Shown: positions 11,867 through 23,795, numbered from the stretch's first letter. The stretch is 64,000 bases of DNA from Delphinapterus leucas (GCF_002288925.2 NW_022098076.1:65871332-65935331), one strand, 5' to 3'. Notes: a model not told the origin generated them from the letters alone. Translations and numbers: made by a program.

Positions 11867-12149
11867 CTCACACTCAATTTTTTTTTGAAGGGTTTAAGGA
11901 CTTCTCCACTTCCCATTAGAGAAGTCCCCGTACTACTGCTATGTTCCTGAATAAGACATGTCTTGCCACTTAAACAATTTTAGGCTGGGGAATCACACTA
12001 CTAACACCCGACAAAAAGCAACGCAATGCAGTAGCCATCAAGCAGCAAGCTAGCCAAGCACCAGCGGTGCCCTTTAGGCAGTGGTTGCTGCCGTTGGGTC
12101 CCACTGATGCGCCAAGCAGTCCAAGGACCTACCATCTCCGTCTGGTGAA

Positions 12150-12720
12150 ACCACTCTGCCATGCAGTGCCAGTTGTTCTAAAAACCTACCCTGGATTTGG
12201 TTTTTTTTGGTTGTTTTTTTTTTGCGGTATGCGGGCCTCTCACTGTTGTGGCCTCTCCCGTTGCGGAGCGTAGGCTCCGGACGCGCAGGCTCAGCGGCCA
12301 TGGCTCAGGGGCCCAGCCGCTCCGCGGCATGTGGGATCCTCCCGGACCTGGGCACGAACCCCCGTCCCCTGCATCGGCAGGCGGACTCCCAACCACTGCG
12401 CCACCAGGGAAGCCCCCTGGATTTGTTTTGAGCATAAGTAGTAAGGCACATGCGCGGCGAAAATAATTGTGAGGAGGAAGAAGTCCTGTACTAATTTCAC
12501 AGTCCCCTAGAAACAGGAGGGCCACCAGGGAAGACAGTCTGCAGGATCAGCGGGAAGAGAGAGGTGAACGGGGGCGGGGGGTAGGGTCCTTTCTGGAGGT
12601 TTTCTCCAGAGGGAATGGGCAAGATAAACAAGAGCAGGAACTATGACTGGAGAGTTTGAACAGTTACTAGGAACCCTGGACCATAAGGTTGGTCTCCAGT
12701 AGTCTCACACCTGGCCCTGC
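12150..12720 (-). mobile_element. LTR-like remnant, second copy of the family at 1380
   Basis: Colinear motifs with 1380-2290 (aaacctaccctgga, ggaggttttct, gaatgggcaa) show a common origin. A SINE interrupts it at 12201-12416. The stretch at 5120-5285 shares its ggagagtttgaa segment and may be another piece. Confidence 0.35.
12201..12416 (-). mobile_element. Short CHR SINE
   Basis: The target duplication ccctggattt is seen at 12189 and 12415, within the LTR-like remnant. Confidence 0.9.
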
Positions 12721-13611
12721 AGTGATTAGGGCAGGGGATAGAGTCCTGGACTCCAGAGGTCTGATAAAAGGATCCGCCTGGGCAGGGGGTATGGACTCTG
12801 AATTGGTTTGCTTGTATATCAAAGTTTTGCTGGCGGGCAAGTTGCTTGTTATCTCTTGGATGTAGTTAATCCCGGAGAGTGGGTTCCCAGTGTCCACAGG
12901 CTCCAAATGCCAGAGAATTAGGAGTACATTAAATAAGATAGTACAGTTAATACAACTGACCCTGTGGCACTCGAGCATTTCTTAGAGGCGTGGCGGTAAG
13001 GATGATACCTTAGTCATAGTAGATACGAAAAATGAACACGTTCTAGAAACCTGCTGTGCAACACTGTGCCTACAGATAAAAATGCAGTATTGTATACCTG
13101 ACTCTCGGTTAAGAGGGTGGATCTCATTAAATGTTCTTACCACAATAAAATGAAGTATAATAAAATAAATATAACAGTAGGGAACTACATTATTACAGTA
13201 TTTTACGAGGCAAACAAGCAGGCAATGGATCACTAACATACCTATCAGTAAAATTAGCAAAAGTTTGAAAGGTTTGTTACTTACAGTTTACCAGGCAGGG
13301 TAGAATATAGCAGGATCCCGGGGGAAGTAAGCTGCTAGCTCTGGAAGGTAGACACCCCGTGGGTGATATTGCTGTAAATGGTCCCGGAGGCGTTTAGGGG
13401 AGGAGTAGGGGAGGCTGCTGTAAGTGTGGAGCGACACAGCTGGGTTGAGTCCAAGGGGTAATTCTGCATAAGAGCTTGAGGAGGACGCTAAGTCCTCTTT
13501 AGCAGTGAACTCCTGGGCTGGGGTGATGCTATCTGCGGCAAGGTCCTTTCCAACAGTGAGCCAAAAATCCTTTTTGAAAGGTGGTAAATCCTCTGTACCC
13601 TGGTTCATCTA

Positions 13612-13823
13612 TTTTTTTTTTTTTTTTTTTTTGCAGTACGCGGGCCTCTCACTGTTGTGGCCTCTCCCGTTGCAGAGCACAGGCTCCGGACGCGCAGGCT
13701 CAGCGGTCATGGCTCACGGGCCCAGCCGCTCCGCGGCACGTGGGATCTTCCTGGACCGGGGCACGAACACGTGTCCCCTGCATCGCCAGGCGGACTCTCA
13801 ACCACTGCGCCACCAGGGAAGCC
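13612..13823 (-). mobile_element. Short CHR SINE
   Basis: It is flanked by ctggttcatctatttt and ctggttcgtctatttt. Confidence 0.92.
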
Positions 13824-13992
13824 CTGGTTCGTCTATTTTGATGCTGGAAAGCCCCACGCAGGGCTGCCAGGCAGCAGATATTCTCTCTGCTCTCAGGTCC
13901 CTGGTGGTCTGGACAAGTTGTTCTGGCAGTCTCAGGTTCAGGTGGGGAAGCAGCCCCTCAGTTTCTGAAAAACAACAGCAATGACAACAATG

Positions 13993-14016
13993 ACCACCAC
14001 CACCACCACCACCACC
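13993..14016. repeat. (CCA)n microsatellite
   Basis: Eight perfect trinucleotide units are present. Confidence 0.9.
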
Positions 14017-14808
14017 AAAATGACTCCAGTTCTGACTCCAGTTTGTTATTCACTGTATGGTCATGTACAAGAGATTCTGACATCCATTTAGGAGCAAATA
14101 CCCATAAATGGTGTTTCCAAGGATGCCAAAGTTTTCATCCCTACACCCTCTTCTCCAAAAGCCTCTTGAGTCGGGCTCCTGTTCCAGAGTCCATCATCAG
14201 AACTCTATTTCTCCATTGTCTAATTTACTTTAGTTTAAATTTTAATTTAGCTAATATTTCACATAGAAAAAATTCAGATAACTCATAAACCATAAAATAA
14301 TAAGCACCAGAGAAAAATTTCACTCTCTTCACCATCATCTTTCCCATTTCTCACAACCTCAGCTCTGCCATAAATGATTTTATTAATTTCCTGAGTTTCA
14401 TTTGAGTTTCTTTGTGAAAATACAATTACTGTATATATTTATATTCCTAGTTCTCCTTCTCTAACACAAAATTATTATACTTTGCTTTTTTCTCTTAATA
14501 CATTCTGGATCTCTTTCCAAATAATCAAATGTCACCAGTGAATTTTTAAAAAATAGGGTCTATGGAATTCACATCAGCTTCTAAATTCTTCCTTATAGCA
14601 ACTGTATTCCAATGGAATACTTCTAATATTGTTGCAAGTCAACCAGTGAAAACATCTGGGAGCTTAGGGGAAAAGGCTCAAGAATATAGTTCTCATATTG
14701 ATGACTTCATCATACAGAAAGCCAATAGGAATTATTGTGTTTTTTAAAGTTAAAACTCCAGAGAACATAAGTTTTACAATGATTTTTGAGCTAAAGAAAG
14801 GAACAAGG

Positions 14809-15168
14809 GGACTTCCCTGGTGGTGCAGTGGTTAAGAATCCGCCTGCCAGTGCAGGGGACACGAGTTTGATCCCTGATCCGGGAAAATCCCACACGCCAC
14901 AGAGCAGCTAAGCCCATGCACCACAACTACTAAGCCCGCGTTCTACAGCCATCGAGCCACAACTACTGAGCCCAAGTGCTGCAACTACTGAAGCCCGCAT
15001 GCCTAGAACCCGTGCTCCGCAACAAGAGAAGCCACTGCAAAGAGAAGCCCACGCACCGCAGTGAAGAGTAGTCCCTGCTCGCCACAACTAGAGACAGCCC
15101 GCATGCAGCAATGAATACCCAACATGCAGCAATGAATAGCAAAAATAAATACATTTATTTAAAAAAAA
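14809..15168 (+). mobile_element. Long-form CHR SINE
   Basis: The target duplication aaagaaaggaacaag is present on both sides. Confidence 0.92.
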
Positions 15169-15184
15169 AGAAAGGAACAAGTGT

Positions 15185-17380
15185 TAGGTTAATAACATTT
15201 TTGGTCCTGATCATTACCAGAAGTTGAAAGCACTGTTTTTGAAGGCTACAACCTATGTTTCTGCTAGCAAGAAAAAAGGAAGGAAAAGAAAAAATGTGCA
15301 GGCGGAAGCAAAAGAGGGGAAGGAGAGAAAGAAAAAAGAGAAAGGAGTAGAGTATGGTAAAAACTGGTCAAGAATTATTGCGAACTATGCCAAACATGTC
15401 CCAGCTTTGTCTTTGTATGAAGGTGTATTACAGGTGTTTCCACAGACTGTAAAAGTGGAATAGAGTTGATCTGATTAGACTGAAAGAAGAATAGGGTGGG
15501 AAGACTAGAACAGAGATGTTAAATCTCACTGTGCATAATTTTAAATTGATCTGGGGGAAAATGTTATGATATTAAAAGTGTAGCTGCTTGCCCTGGTGCC
15601 ATGCCTTTGTCTACATCCACTCCTGACAAGCAGAAGCAACTAGCAAAAATGTTTTTGGTCTTTAGTTCTGGTGGATCGTCTGTATGCTTAGTTAGAAATA
15701 GGCTTATATTGCTATTTAGTGATTTGCCAACTTTAGACATTATGCAGTTGACTCGAACAAGGCTGGGGTTGGGGCACTGTCTCCCCCTGTGCTCTCCTCC
15801 CCGTATTTACACTGCCATTCACCTCGGTCCGCCATATACCTCTGCAACTTTAAGCTATATACTTTAACTTTCATTCCCTTTCACGAACCTCTTGTTCCAA
15901 CAATCAGAAAGATGAAGACATTAGCACTACTATCTTTTCCTCATCCTTCCTTCTTCTTTTAGATGAAATTTTTGTCAAGGATGGGAAACATCTTACAGGA
16001 AAGAATCAAGAACAAGATAAAATGGAGGTATTTTGTGACCATTCTCATTAATTTTTAAATTGTGAGTTGAATGGGGCATATGAGTGAATTCTTTTCCCTT
16101 AAAGATGACATTATACCCTTTAAAGAGGTAAAATGCCAAGCTAATGGATAAGACCTTCATAATGATCTGACTTGTGAATAGGTAGATAGGCACAATAACA
16201 GAACTTGGGGGAAATATAATCCAAACTCTAAACCTATGGAATCTAAATTTTTTATGACTCAGGAATGAGATCTAGGTTTTCCCTATAGCCTTCTCCCTTA
16301 AGACATTAGCCTAATGTTAGCTTACACAGCTCACAAAATACAGGTATTATTGGAATGATTTCTGGACATAAAAGAGAAGCTCTTATTCTTCCTTTGAAGA
16401 AAGAATATGAAATAACATATACATAGGATCATTTTTCTCCCTGAGGAGGGAATGGGATACATATAATCCCAACCTTGATTCCTAGGGTCCTTTAAATAAA
16501 TATTTGCTGAATGTATGGGTTTAGATCTGTAGTGGATTAATAAAGGATTGGGGGGAAATTACAACTTTTAGAGTTTCATCTTAAAGATAATTAAACTCTG
16601 TCGAAAATGCACCCATTGCCACTTGACAGAAATCTGGTCTGGAAGGACTGCTAATCTGATGCAGGATGGCACTTCCTCTAATTTTACATGATAGTATCAT
16701 GTTGGAAAAAAATGCAGCCAACCAAACTAACATCAATGGTTTCCTGTAACTTAGTAATTTTATTTCATACTTAGTGAAAGAACAGTTTCAGACTCAGATA
16801 CAGATTACTATGTATCAATCTTGTGCATGCATAAAAAAAGGAAATATAAGTAAAATTGGTTATGGTGTTCCCCAAATTTCTTCACTTTCCAACTTTTCTA
16901 AATCACTTTTTGAATCAATTGTTAATGGCTGTGGTTTACCATACAGTACTGTCTTTTGTGCCACCAAAAGTGTTGGTGGTGCACCAAGCCTTCAAAAAGT
17001 GCTCCATTACCAAATCCAGGATTTTTTCCAAGCTGCAGATCCTATTCCTCAAGTTTTGATGCCAGCACTTTCTTGATCTATCCTGAAGAGTTCCATGGAT
17101 GGTTTTCAGGTAACATCCAGACTCATTTTCCTTCAATGATTTTTTTGGACTAAAACTTAAGAGCAGTTGTAACTGACTAACCATACCATCAGGAATAATA
17201 ACTATGTAATTTCACTTTTTTTGGGGGGGATGTTAGGCTTACTATTTAACTGTTCAGATATAGGTTTCCAAAGTGCATTAAGAACTAATGTACTTGGTGA
17301 GTAATTCAGGGCTCCCACGGTTTAATAGCTTGTAGCCAGTGCCATATCTCTCTTTTGTAAGTGCTGGAGAAATCTCTTTT
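15185..17380. other. Mostly unassigned upstream sequence
   Basis: No gene is recognised. A lysine-rich ORF (15224-15463) lacks codon constraint I can see. The stretch 16770-17180 keeps open frames on both strands and may be a decayed insertion of unknown origin. 15740-15800 resembles a DNA-transposon end. Confidence 0.4.
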
Positions 17381-17560
17381 TGGTCTTGGAAAAATCTTCC
17401 CTCTTTTTCTAAGAAAGACTCCCTTTAAGTTGGAGAGACTCCTGTGTCTCTCCCTCCCCTTAATTCCTCCTCCTGTTAATTTCCTCCTCTGAGGGCTGTG
17501 GGCTTTATTATATTAAAAAATGCACTTAATTCAGTTGAAATAAGGACAATGTGAACAGCT
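17381..17560. repeat. 180-bp tandem duplication, unit 1
   Basis: This pyrimidine-rich unit ends gtgaacagct and is repeated at 17561-17740. Apart from the first ten, poorly matched bases, the units differ at only two positions seen (17416 g/a and 17431 t/c). Confidence 0.85.
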
Positions 17561-17740
17561 TTTTTCTAAGAAAATCTTCCCTCTTTTTCTAAGAAAAACT
17601 CCCTTTAAGTCGGAGAGACTCCTGTGTCTCTCCCTCCCCTTAATTCCTCCTCCTGTTAATTTCCTCCTCTGAGGGCTGTGGGCTTTATTATATTAAAAAA
17701 TGCACTTAATTCAGTTGAAATAAGGACAATGTGAACAGCT
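17561..17740. repeat. 180-bp tandem duplication, unit 2
   Basis: This second unit ends at 17740, exactly the left breakpoint of the 4483-bp duplication. It is older than the large duplication, since it shows more differences. Confidence 0.85.
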
Positions 17741-18482
17741 ACATTCAAGTTTCTATGTGTGGAGGGAAGGACAACTAGGTTAATATAATAGCCACCTGGC
17801 CAATATTGAGGCCAGTTTGTAAAATGCACCCCGATTTCAGAAATGTTAAGGAGTGAAAAATGTGTGTCTTAGCATCTGTGAAATACATCATGTCATGGTG
17901 GCTGGGTTAATGGGTGATGGGTTTTCTTTGATCCGTTCCAAGGTTGGGATTTGGAAAGGGCTTAACTTAAAAGAAATCAGTACTTTTTGGTGTGTTTAAA
18001 AAATCTAAAGGGGTTGATGAACGAACAGTTGCAATAGCCCTCATTTAAAGCGGGGGAGAAAGTTGTAACAGGGGGAAAGATATAGTGGGGGAGGCAGGAG
18101 CTGAGAATTACATAAAGAGTGGAAACTACGGATGCCAAAGCAATGGATAGGTTTAAAAAAGGGGAGGGGGACAATGTCACAAGGTCTCCAAAAAAGCATA
18201 ATGATAGTTACAGCAAGAGCCAAAGAGCAAAGTAGCTCATGTTGAGATTATTTTTACGTAAGACATAAGCTCTCCAACTGGAGGCCTTCTCCATTTTAGG
18301 TATGATAATTTTCCTTATCACAGATTATTATGATATATTCAGTACTGTGACTGATTTAGGTTTGTATCCATTATACACAAAACTGTTTTTGCACACCACT
18401 ATACCTGTAGTGAGTGGTACGGAATATAACTAAATGACTGAGTAGATTCTGGTCAATATTCGGCACCCTTTCATATGCAATG

Positions 18483-18665
18483 CAGGTCTCTGAATACCTA
18501 ACTTCTTTAAACCTCACTTTTCTCATTTGTCCAAGGGGGTCATAATAGCATTCGTTCTAAGATCCTATAGAGGGTTGCCCTGAGTATGAATTGCAAGAAT
18601 ACACACGTAAACCTTAAACACGATGCCTAGCACAGAGTAAGCGCTCATTAAACAGCAGCTTTTGT
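18483..18665 (+). mobile_element. MIR SINE, duplication copy 1
   Basis: The end 'cctagcacagagtaagcgctcattaaa' type sequence is the MIR 3' signature. It recurs at 22966-23148. Confidence 0.75.
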
Positions 18666-19021
18666 TAGGTGCACCTCACGCGGGAAACACACGAAAACAG
18701 CGCGAAAGACTAGCTCTCTTAGTTCCATTTTCTACAGTTCCTATGTGGCTTTGAATTGGCAAGCAATTTCTATTTGGTCCCTCAAATGCTAAAACCTTGA
18801 TGTCTATCCTGCGTTATAAGCCTAGTCTTTTGGGTTGGAACACGTTTGATTTCACAAGCTCCGGACTGGGGCCCTGACCCTGGAGGAAGTGTTCCCTTTC
18901 AAGATGTGGGGACGGGACAGCGCGGCGGGAGGAAGGGTACTCCAACCACCAGGGGCGGGGGTGGGCAGGGGGCGGTCCCGTGGCTCCTGCGTCAGAGGGG
19001 CCCCTGTTTTCGCACCTTCGT

Positions 19022-19029
19022 TGACGTCA
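19022..19029. promoter_or_regulatory. Consensus CRE (TGACGTCA), promoter copy 1
   Basis: This full palindromic cAMP response element lies inside the CpG island, about 290 bp upstream of the candidate exon 1 donor. CREB/ATF proteins bind this motif in many TATA-less CpG-island promoters. Function here is inferred. Confidence 0.5.
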
Positions 19030-19089
19030 AACCTTAATGAGGGCTGCAACGCTACATTCCCCGTGGATGTCTACGTGGGCTGAGTCGTG

Positions 19090-19312
19090 ATTCGGGACCC
19101 GGGTCCTGCGAGTGACGCTCTCGCTCTGCTTATCCTCCCGCACTGGCGGGAGAGACGGTGGCTCCAATTTCTGGCTCCGCGGGCGGCGGGCGGCTCTCCA
19201 GACAGCCCGGGGGTCTGGGCGTCGTGGTGGATCCGGAATAGGAAGGGAGCGTACTCCCTGGGTCCTTGGCCTCCACCCAGGCCGGGAAGGAATCAGGGCG
19301 GCCTCCACCGAG
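19090..19312 (+). other. Candidate non-coding exon 1, promoter copy 1
   Basis: A consensus splice donor (ccgag then gtgaga) ends a possible exon at 19312, inside the CpG island. The 5' edge is not defined by sequence and is given only as a guide. Mammalian ZDBF2 begins with non-coding exons in such an island. Confidence 0.35.
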
Positions 19313-20670
19313 GTGAGAACGGCCGCAGGGCGGAGTGGGGGCGGGGCGAGCGCGGGAGGGGCGGGGCCGAGAGGCGCGCAGCAGAGGAGAAGATCTCGGG
19401 CCCCGAGCGCGCGGCCGGGGGTGGGGCCTGCTCGCCTCGTTCGCGGGGAGACTTCTTCCTCCAGACGGACGCGTAGACTGCTCGCCCGGCTCCAGCGCCC
19501 GCTTCGCAGGTCCTTGGCTTTCCCTCACCCCGAGTCCCTTTCTGCCCCTCTTACGTGAGCGGGGCTGGCGTCTCCGGGCCGGGATCGAGGTGGCTGGGGC
19601 GTGGGTGGAGGTGGCGCGCAGGCTGCCTTGCCCGTCTGTCGGGGGCCCCCGGTCGGAGGGGCTCGCGGACTAGGCCTTGGGCAGGGGCAGGGGAGGAGGC
19701 GGCCTGCGGAGGTCGGATTTAGGGCTTTGTACCCGCGGGAAGTGCAGGGGCACCTGTGGGGCCGAGATCCAGAGCCACCTGTCCACAAATCCCTTTCTCC
19801 CAGTGCCCTGCGTTGTGTCCAGCTGTCCCCAAATCTAGCCTTTACCGGCCTCTGGCGATCAGAATTTATTTTGGAGACGTTAGATTTTTGTGTTAACAAT
19901 CATTTTACTATTGTCGTGCAACAGTTGTGCAAATCTGGTCAAATTACGCCGTTGTTATCACGTGCTCCTAAGGCCCTTTCCAGTTCCTAACATTTTCCGG
20001 CGCGATGAATCTGGCAGCGCGTGGGAGAGATACTGACTCTCACGGAACTAAAACGTTTTTTACCCCTTCAAATTGAATTTTGTTTACCTTTGTTTTTGTT
20101 TTTTACAGCAATTATGTACTATCGGGGGGGAAAAATCGCTGAAAAAGCTATAGCAATCTCATCGTCAAGAGAGTCACTATTAACAATTTGGGATACATAA
20201 ACAGATATTCGTGTTACATAAATGGGGTGCTAATGTGATCTACTGTTTAATACATGAAGGACTTTTTCTATATCAATGCATAAACATCTTTCCACTGCCT
20301 TCTCAACTTGCACTGATTTGGACCCAAAGCCTGTAAAGGAAGAATTTTCTTCTCCCTGAACCTTGACCAGTGGCCAACCTTAGCAAAGAAACTCCTAAAA
20401 GATTTAATAAAATATCACTGCAGTGGCCAAGATGTTGGATAGAAATAAGCTGAATTCAGGGTAACAATCATTTTCTATGAAGTATTGTTTGCTCTGCTTA
20501 ATAATTTGAGGCAATGTGTTTTTTTAAATGGCAGTTTTCAAACCATTAGTGCATTGTGAGATTAATGTAGTGGGTCATAACCACTGGTTTCATAAGCCGA
20601 AATAAGATAACAGAAAATATCAGAATGCATTACCTGTAATGAAGATATTGTTTTGTGAAACTTATAAAGT

Positions 20671-20704
20671 GTGCATGTGTGTGTGGTGTGTGCATGTGTG
20701 TCTA
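20671..20704. repeat. (TG)n-rich microsatellite, copy 1
   Basis: An imperfect tgtgtg tract lies here and recurs identically at 25154-25187. Confidence 0.7.
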
Positions 20705-20996
20705 CATATGCTGGGTTGTGATATAAAATGTACTGCTTCCCGTGTGCCATGCTAATCAAATTTGAAAGTCACAGTCACTAAGGTACTGTCAGCACTCATC
20801 TCAGAAAGGGAGTGAAAAAAAAAAAAAGAATGGGAGCGATGATGCAATTAAGTTTAACAATAGTTCTACTTTTTTCTTTGGAACATGTGACAGTGTTTAT
20901 TGTAGCGAATTAGATCTTAATTATTTGTTTTCACCTAATATTAAAACAATCAATTAGCATTCCTGAAAATACAGAGAGAAAGCCTTTTAAAGAAGT

Positions 20997-21225
20997 TCAG
21001 AGGTTAAGAGCATAAACTGCTCAGATTGACCTAGGGTCAAATCCCAGCTACGCTGGTTATTTGTGTGTGACCTGGAACAAGATAGTGCTTCTCTCCTGAT
21101 TTGTAAAGTGGGAGTTACCGGAACACCAGCCTTATAAGGCTGTTTGATATTCAGATGAGATAATGCGTGTGAAACTGTTGATTTAGTGCCTGCACAGATT
21201 AAGTACTCACTACAAGTTAGCTATT
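20997..21225 (+). mobile_element. MIR SINE, duplication copy 1
   Basis: It is a near full-length MIR with gacctagggtcaaatcccag and gttgatttagtgcctgcaca. It recurs at 25480-25708. Confidence 0.8.
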
Positions 21226-22015
21226 AAGACTGAATGGAGGTATCCAGGATAATTCTTGTCGCCAGAGGTAAACCCATAGAAGGTGGATAATCCATAAGAG
21301 GGGGAAATTGAAAATCGGTTAATAATGTTATAAGGAAAGGGACACTGAATTAAGATGGTCTTTTTATATCATTTAGCCATTGTGTTGTGACTGCTCCCCA
21401 ATTGTTTTTCTATTGCTAGAAAAGTAATTTAGATTATCTTATTCAGTAGACCAAATGCCCTTCTATTGTCTTTGCTTATTTATTATTGAACTGATGTCTC
21501 TATTGTCAAGCAATTGAAAAATATTTCCCACAGGGATTCTGGGTTTTGTTAGCTCTTATTCAGTACCACTGTCAGCTTGAGAAACTCACACACTTATAAT
21601 TCAAGGCACTTCAAAAATGTGTTTATTTATCTCTGCAGTAGGTAAAGATCTCAGGTATGCAAGAAATAATCCTAAAAAAAAAAGCACTTTATTTCTATTT
21701 TGTGACAGTTCTGCTGAAGTTATCTCAGGCATTTCAAAGATCTCTCTTCACTGCCCCAGATTGGTTTTGCAGTTTTAAATGTTACATAAACCAATGAAAT
21801 AAGAGTGTAAGCATTGTCATTTTTCATAGCACTTTATTTTTATGAAAAATAAATCAAATGCTTTGGCCTCAAAAAAAGGCTGTTGCAAAAGCACTTAATT
21901 GGGTATCACAACTGTAAAAGGTTGGGGGAAATCTTAAACATTAATTGTAATACTTCTCTCAGTTTTGAAAATGTCTTTAAGTTCTTATTCTGTTTTAGAG
22001 GAACCAAAATGGAAA

Positions 22016-22223
22016 TGTTACCGAACCGAACTTGGGTCTGCTCGCCCGCTGCACAGCAAAGCCAATCTACTGACACCGGGTTGTGGTGAAGGAAAGTACA
22101 GCGTTTATTTGCAGGGTGCCAAGCAAGGAAAACAGGCAGCTCGTGTTCAAAAGACCCGAACTCCCCGATGGCTTTCAGGGAAGGGTTTTTTAAGGCCAAC
22201 ATTTGGGGCGAGGGTTGCAGCTC
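22016..22223 (-). mobile_element. Truncated copy of the same LTR at the duplication junction
   Basis: These 208 bp are identical to 26499-26706 and include the AATAAA region and U5 end. The LTR is cut by the duplication breakpoint at 22223/22224 and lacks its U3. Confidence 0.8.
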
Positions 22224-22965
22224 ACATTCAAGTTTCTATGTGTGGAGGGAAGGACAACTAGGTTAATATAATAGCCACCTGGCCAATATTGAGGCCAGTT
22301 TGTAAAATGCACCCCGATTTCAGAAATGTTAAGGAGTGAAAAATGTGTGTCTTAGCATCTGTGAAATACATCATGTCATGGTGGCTGGGTTAATGGGTGA
22401 TGGGTTTTCTTTGATCCGTTCCAAGGTTGGGATTTGGAAAGGGCTTAACTTAAAAGAAATCAGTACTTTTTGGTGTGTTTAAAAAATCTAAAGGGGTTGA
22501 TGAACGAACAGTTGCAATAGCCCTCATTTAAAGCGGGGGAGAAAGTTGTAACAGGGGGAAAGATATAGTGGGGGAGGCAGGAGCTGAGAATTACATAAAG
22601 AGTGGAAACTACGGATGCCAAAGCAATGGATAGGTTTAAAAAAGGGGAGGGGGACAATGTCACAAGGTCTCCAAAAAAGCATAATGATAGTTACAGCAAG
22701 AGCCAAAGAGCAAAGTAGCTCATGTTGAGATTATTTTTACGTAAGACATAAGCTCTCCAACTGGAGGCCTTCTCCATTTTAGGTATGATAATTTTCCTTA
22801 TCACAGATTATTATGATATATTCAGTACTGTGACTGATTTAGGTTTGTATCCATTATACACAAAACTGTTTTTGCACACCACTATACCTGTAGTGAGTGG
22901 TACGGAATATAACTAAATGACTGAGTAGATTCTGGTCAATATTCGGCACCCTTTCATATGCAATG

Positions 22966-23148
22966 CAGGTCTCTGAATACCTAACTTCTTTAAACCTCAC
23001 TTTTCTCATTTGTCCAAGGGGGTCATAATAGCATTCGTTCTAAGATCCTATAGAGGGTTGCCCTGAGTATGAATTGCAAGAATACACACGTAAACCTTAA
23101 ACACGATGCCTAGCACAGAGTAAGCGCTCATTAAACAGCAGCTTTTGT
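22966..23148 (+). mobile_element. MIR SINE, duplication copy 2
   Basis: This is the exact repeat of 18483-18665. Confidence 0.75.
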
Positions 23149-23504
23149 TAGGTGCACCTCACGCGGGAAACACACGAAAACAGCGCGAAAGACTAGCTCT
23201 CTTAGTTCCATTTTCTACAGTTCCTATGTGGCTTTGAATTGGCAAGCAATTTCTATTTGGTCCCTCAAATGCTAAAACCTTGATGTCTATCCTGCGTTAT
23301 AAGCCTAGTCTTTTGGGTTGGAACACGTTTGATTTCACAAGCTCCGGACTGGGGCCCTGACCCTGGAGGAAGTGTTCCCTTTCAAGATGTGGGGACGGGA
23401 CAGCGCGGCGGGAGGAAGGGTACTCCAACCACCAGGGGCGGGGGTGGGCAGGGGGCGGTCCCGTGGCTCCTGCGTCAGAGGGGCCCCTGTTTTCGCACCT
23501 TCGT

Positions 23505-23512
23505 TGACGTCA
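23505..23512. promoter_or_regulatory. Consensus CRE (TGACGTCA), promoter copy 2
   Basis: This is the identical CRE in the second promoter copy, exactly 4483 bp from the first. Its flanks are also identical, so both copies should have equal binding potential unless methylated. Confidence 0.5.
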
Positions 23513-23572
23513 AACCTTAATGAGGGCTGCAACGCTACATTCCCCGTGGATGTCTACGTGGGCTGAGTCGTG

Positions 23573-23795
23573 ATTCGGGACCCGGGTCCTGCGAGTGACG
23601 CTCTCGCTCTGCTTATCCTCCCGCACTGGCGGGAGAGACGGTGGCTCCAATTTCTGGCTCCGCGGGCGGCGGGCGGCTCTCCAGACAGCCCGGGGGTCTG
23701 GGCGTCGTGGTGGATCCGGAATAGGAAGGGAGCGTACTCCCTGGGTCCTTGGCCTCCACCCAGGCCGGGAAGGAATCAGGGCGGCCTCCACCGAG
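23573..23795 (+). other. Candidate non-coding exon 1, promoter copy 2
   Basis: This is the exact duplicate of the copy 1 candidate exon, with the same donor after 23795. Both copies could splice to the same downstream acceptors, so transcripts may start at two identical exons. The 5' edge is approximate. Confidence 0.35.

Larger units (their letters stand above)
11045..11900 (-). mobile_element. Old L1 ORF2/3' fragment, split by two SINEs
   Basis: Segments such as ttcatccacgttgcagcaaa and ccattcatccatcgatggac are antisense L1. Two SINEs interrupt it at 11190-11391 and 11661-11866. Confidence 0.75.
18840..19700 (+). promoter_or_regulatory. ZDBF2 promoter CpG island, copy 1
   Basis: This is a strongly GC- and CpG-rich block in an AT-rich setting. 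It holds several GC boxes (for example ggggcggggc near 19337 and 19360), no TATA box, and a perfect CRE palindrome TGACGTCA at 19022-19029. It lies about 12 kb upstream of the first coding exon on the same strand, as expected for the ZDBF2 CpG-island promoter. ORFs across it differ in every frame and look like GC-driven chance ORFs. The whole island is repeated 4483 bp downstream. Confidence 0.75.
17741..22223. repeat. 4483-bp tandem duplication, copy 1 (with promoter CpG island)
   Basis: Every base I compared from 17741 onward recurs 4483 bp later. The unit holds two MIR elements, unique sequence, the ZDBF2 promoter island and the first 208 bp of an antisense LTR. It ends abruptly inside the LTR at 22223 and runs directly into copy 2. 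The only mismatch I saw is C at 19714 versus T at 24197. Confidence 0.93.

Noticed and set aside
15224..15463. Lysine-rich 79-codon ORF as a nuclear protein
   Set aside because: The lysine run comes from a simple AAG/AAA-rich tract next to a SINE tail. There is no other support.
19087..19990. GC-rich ORFs of 112-148 codons over the CpG island (and the copies at 23570-24473)
   Set aside because: They overlap in all frames on both strands, are rich in Arg, Gly, Pro and Ala, and match no known protein. They are typical stop-poor GC-island frames.
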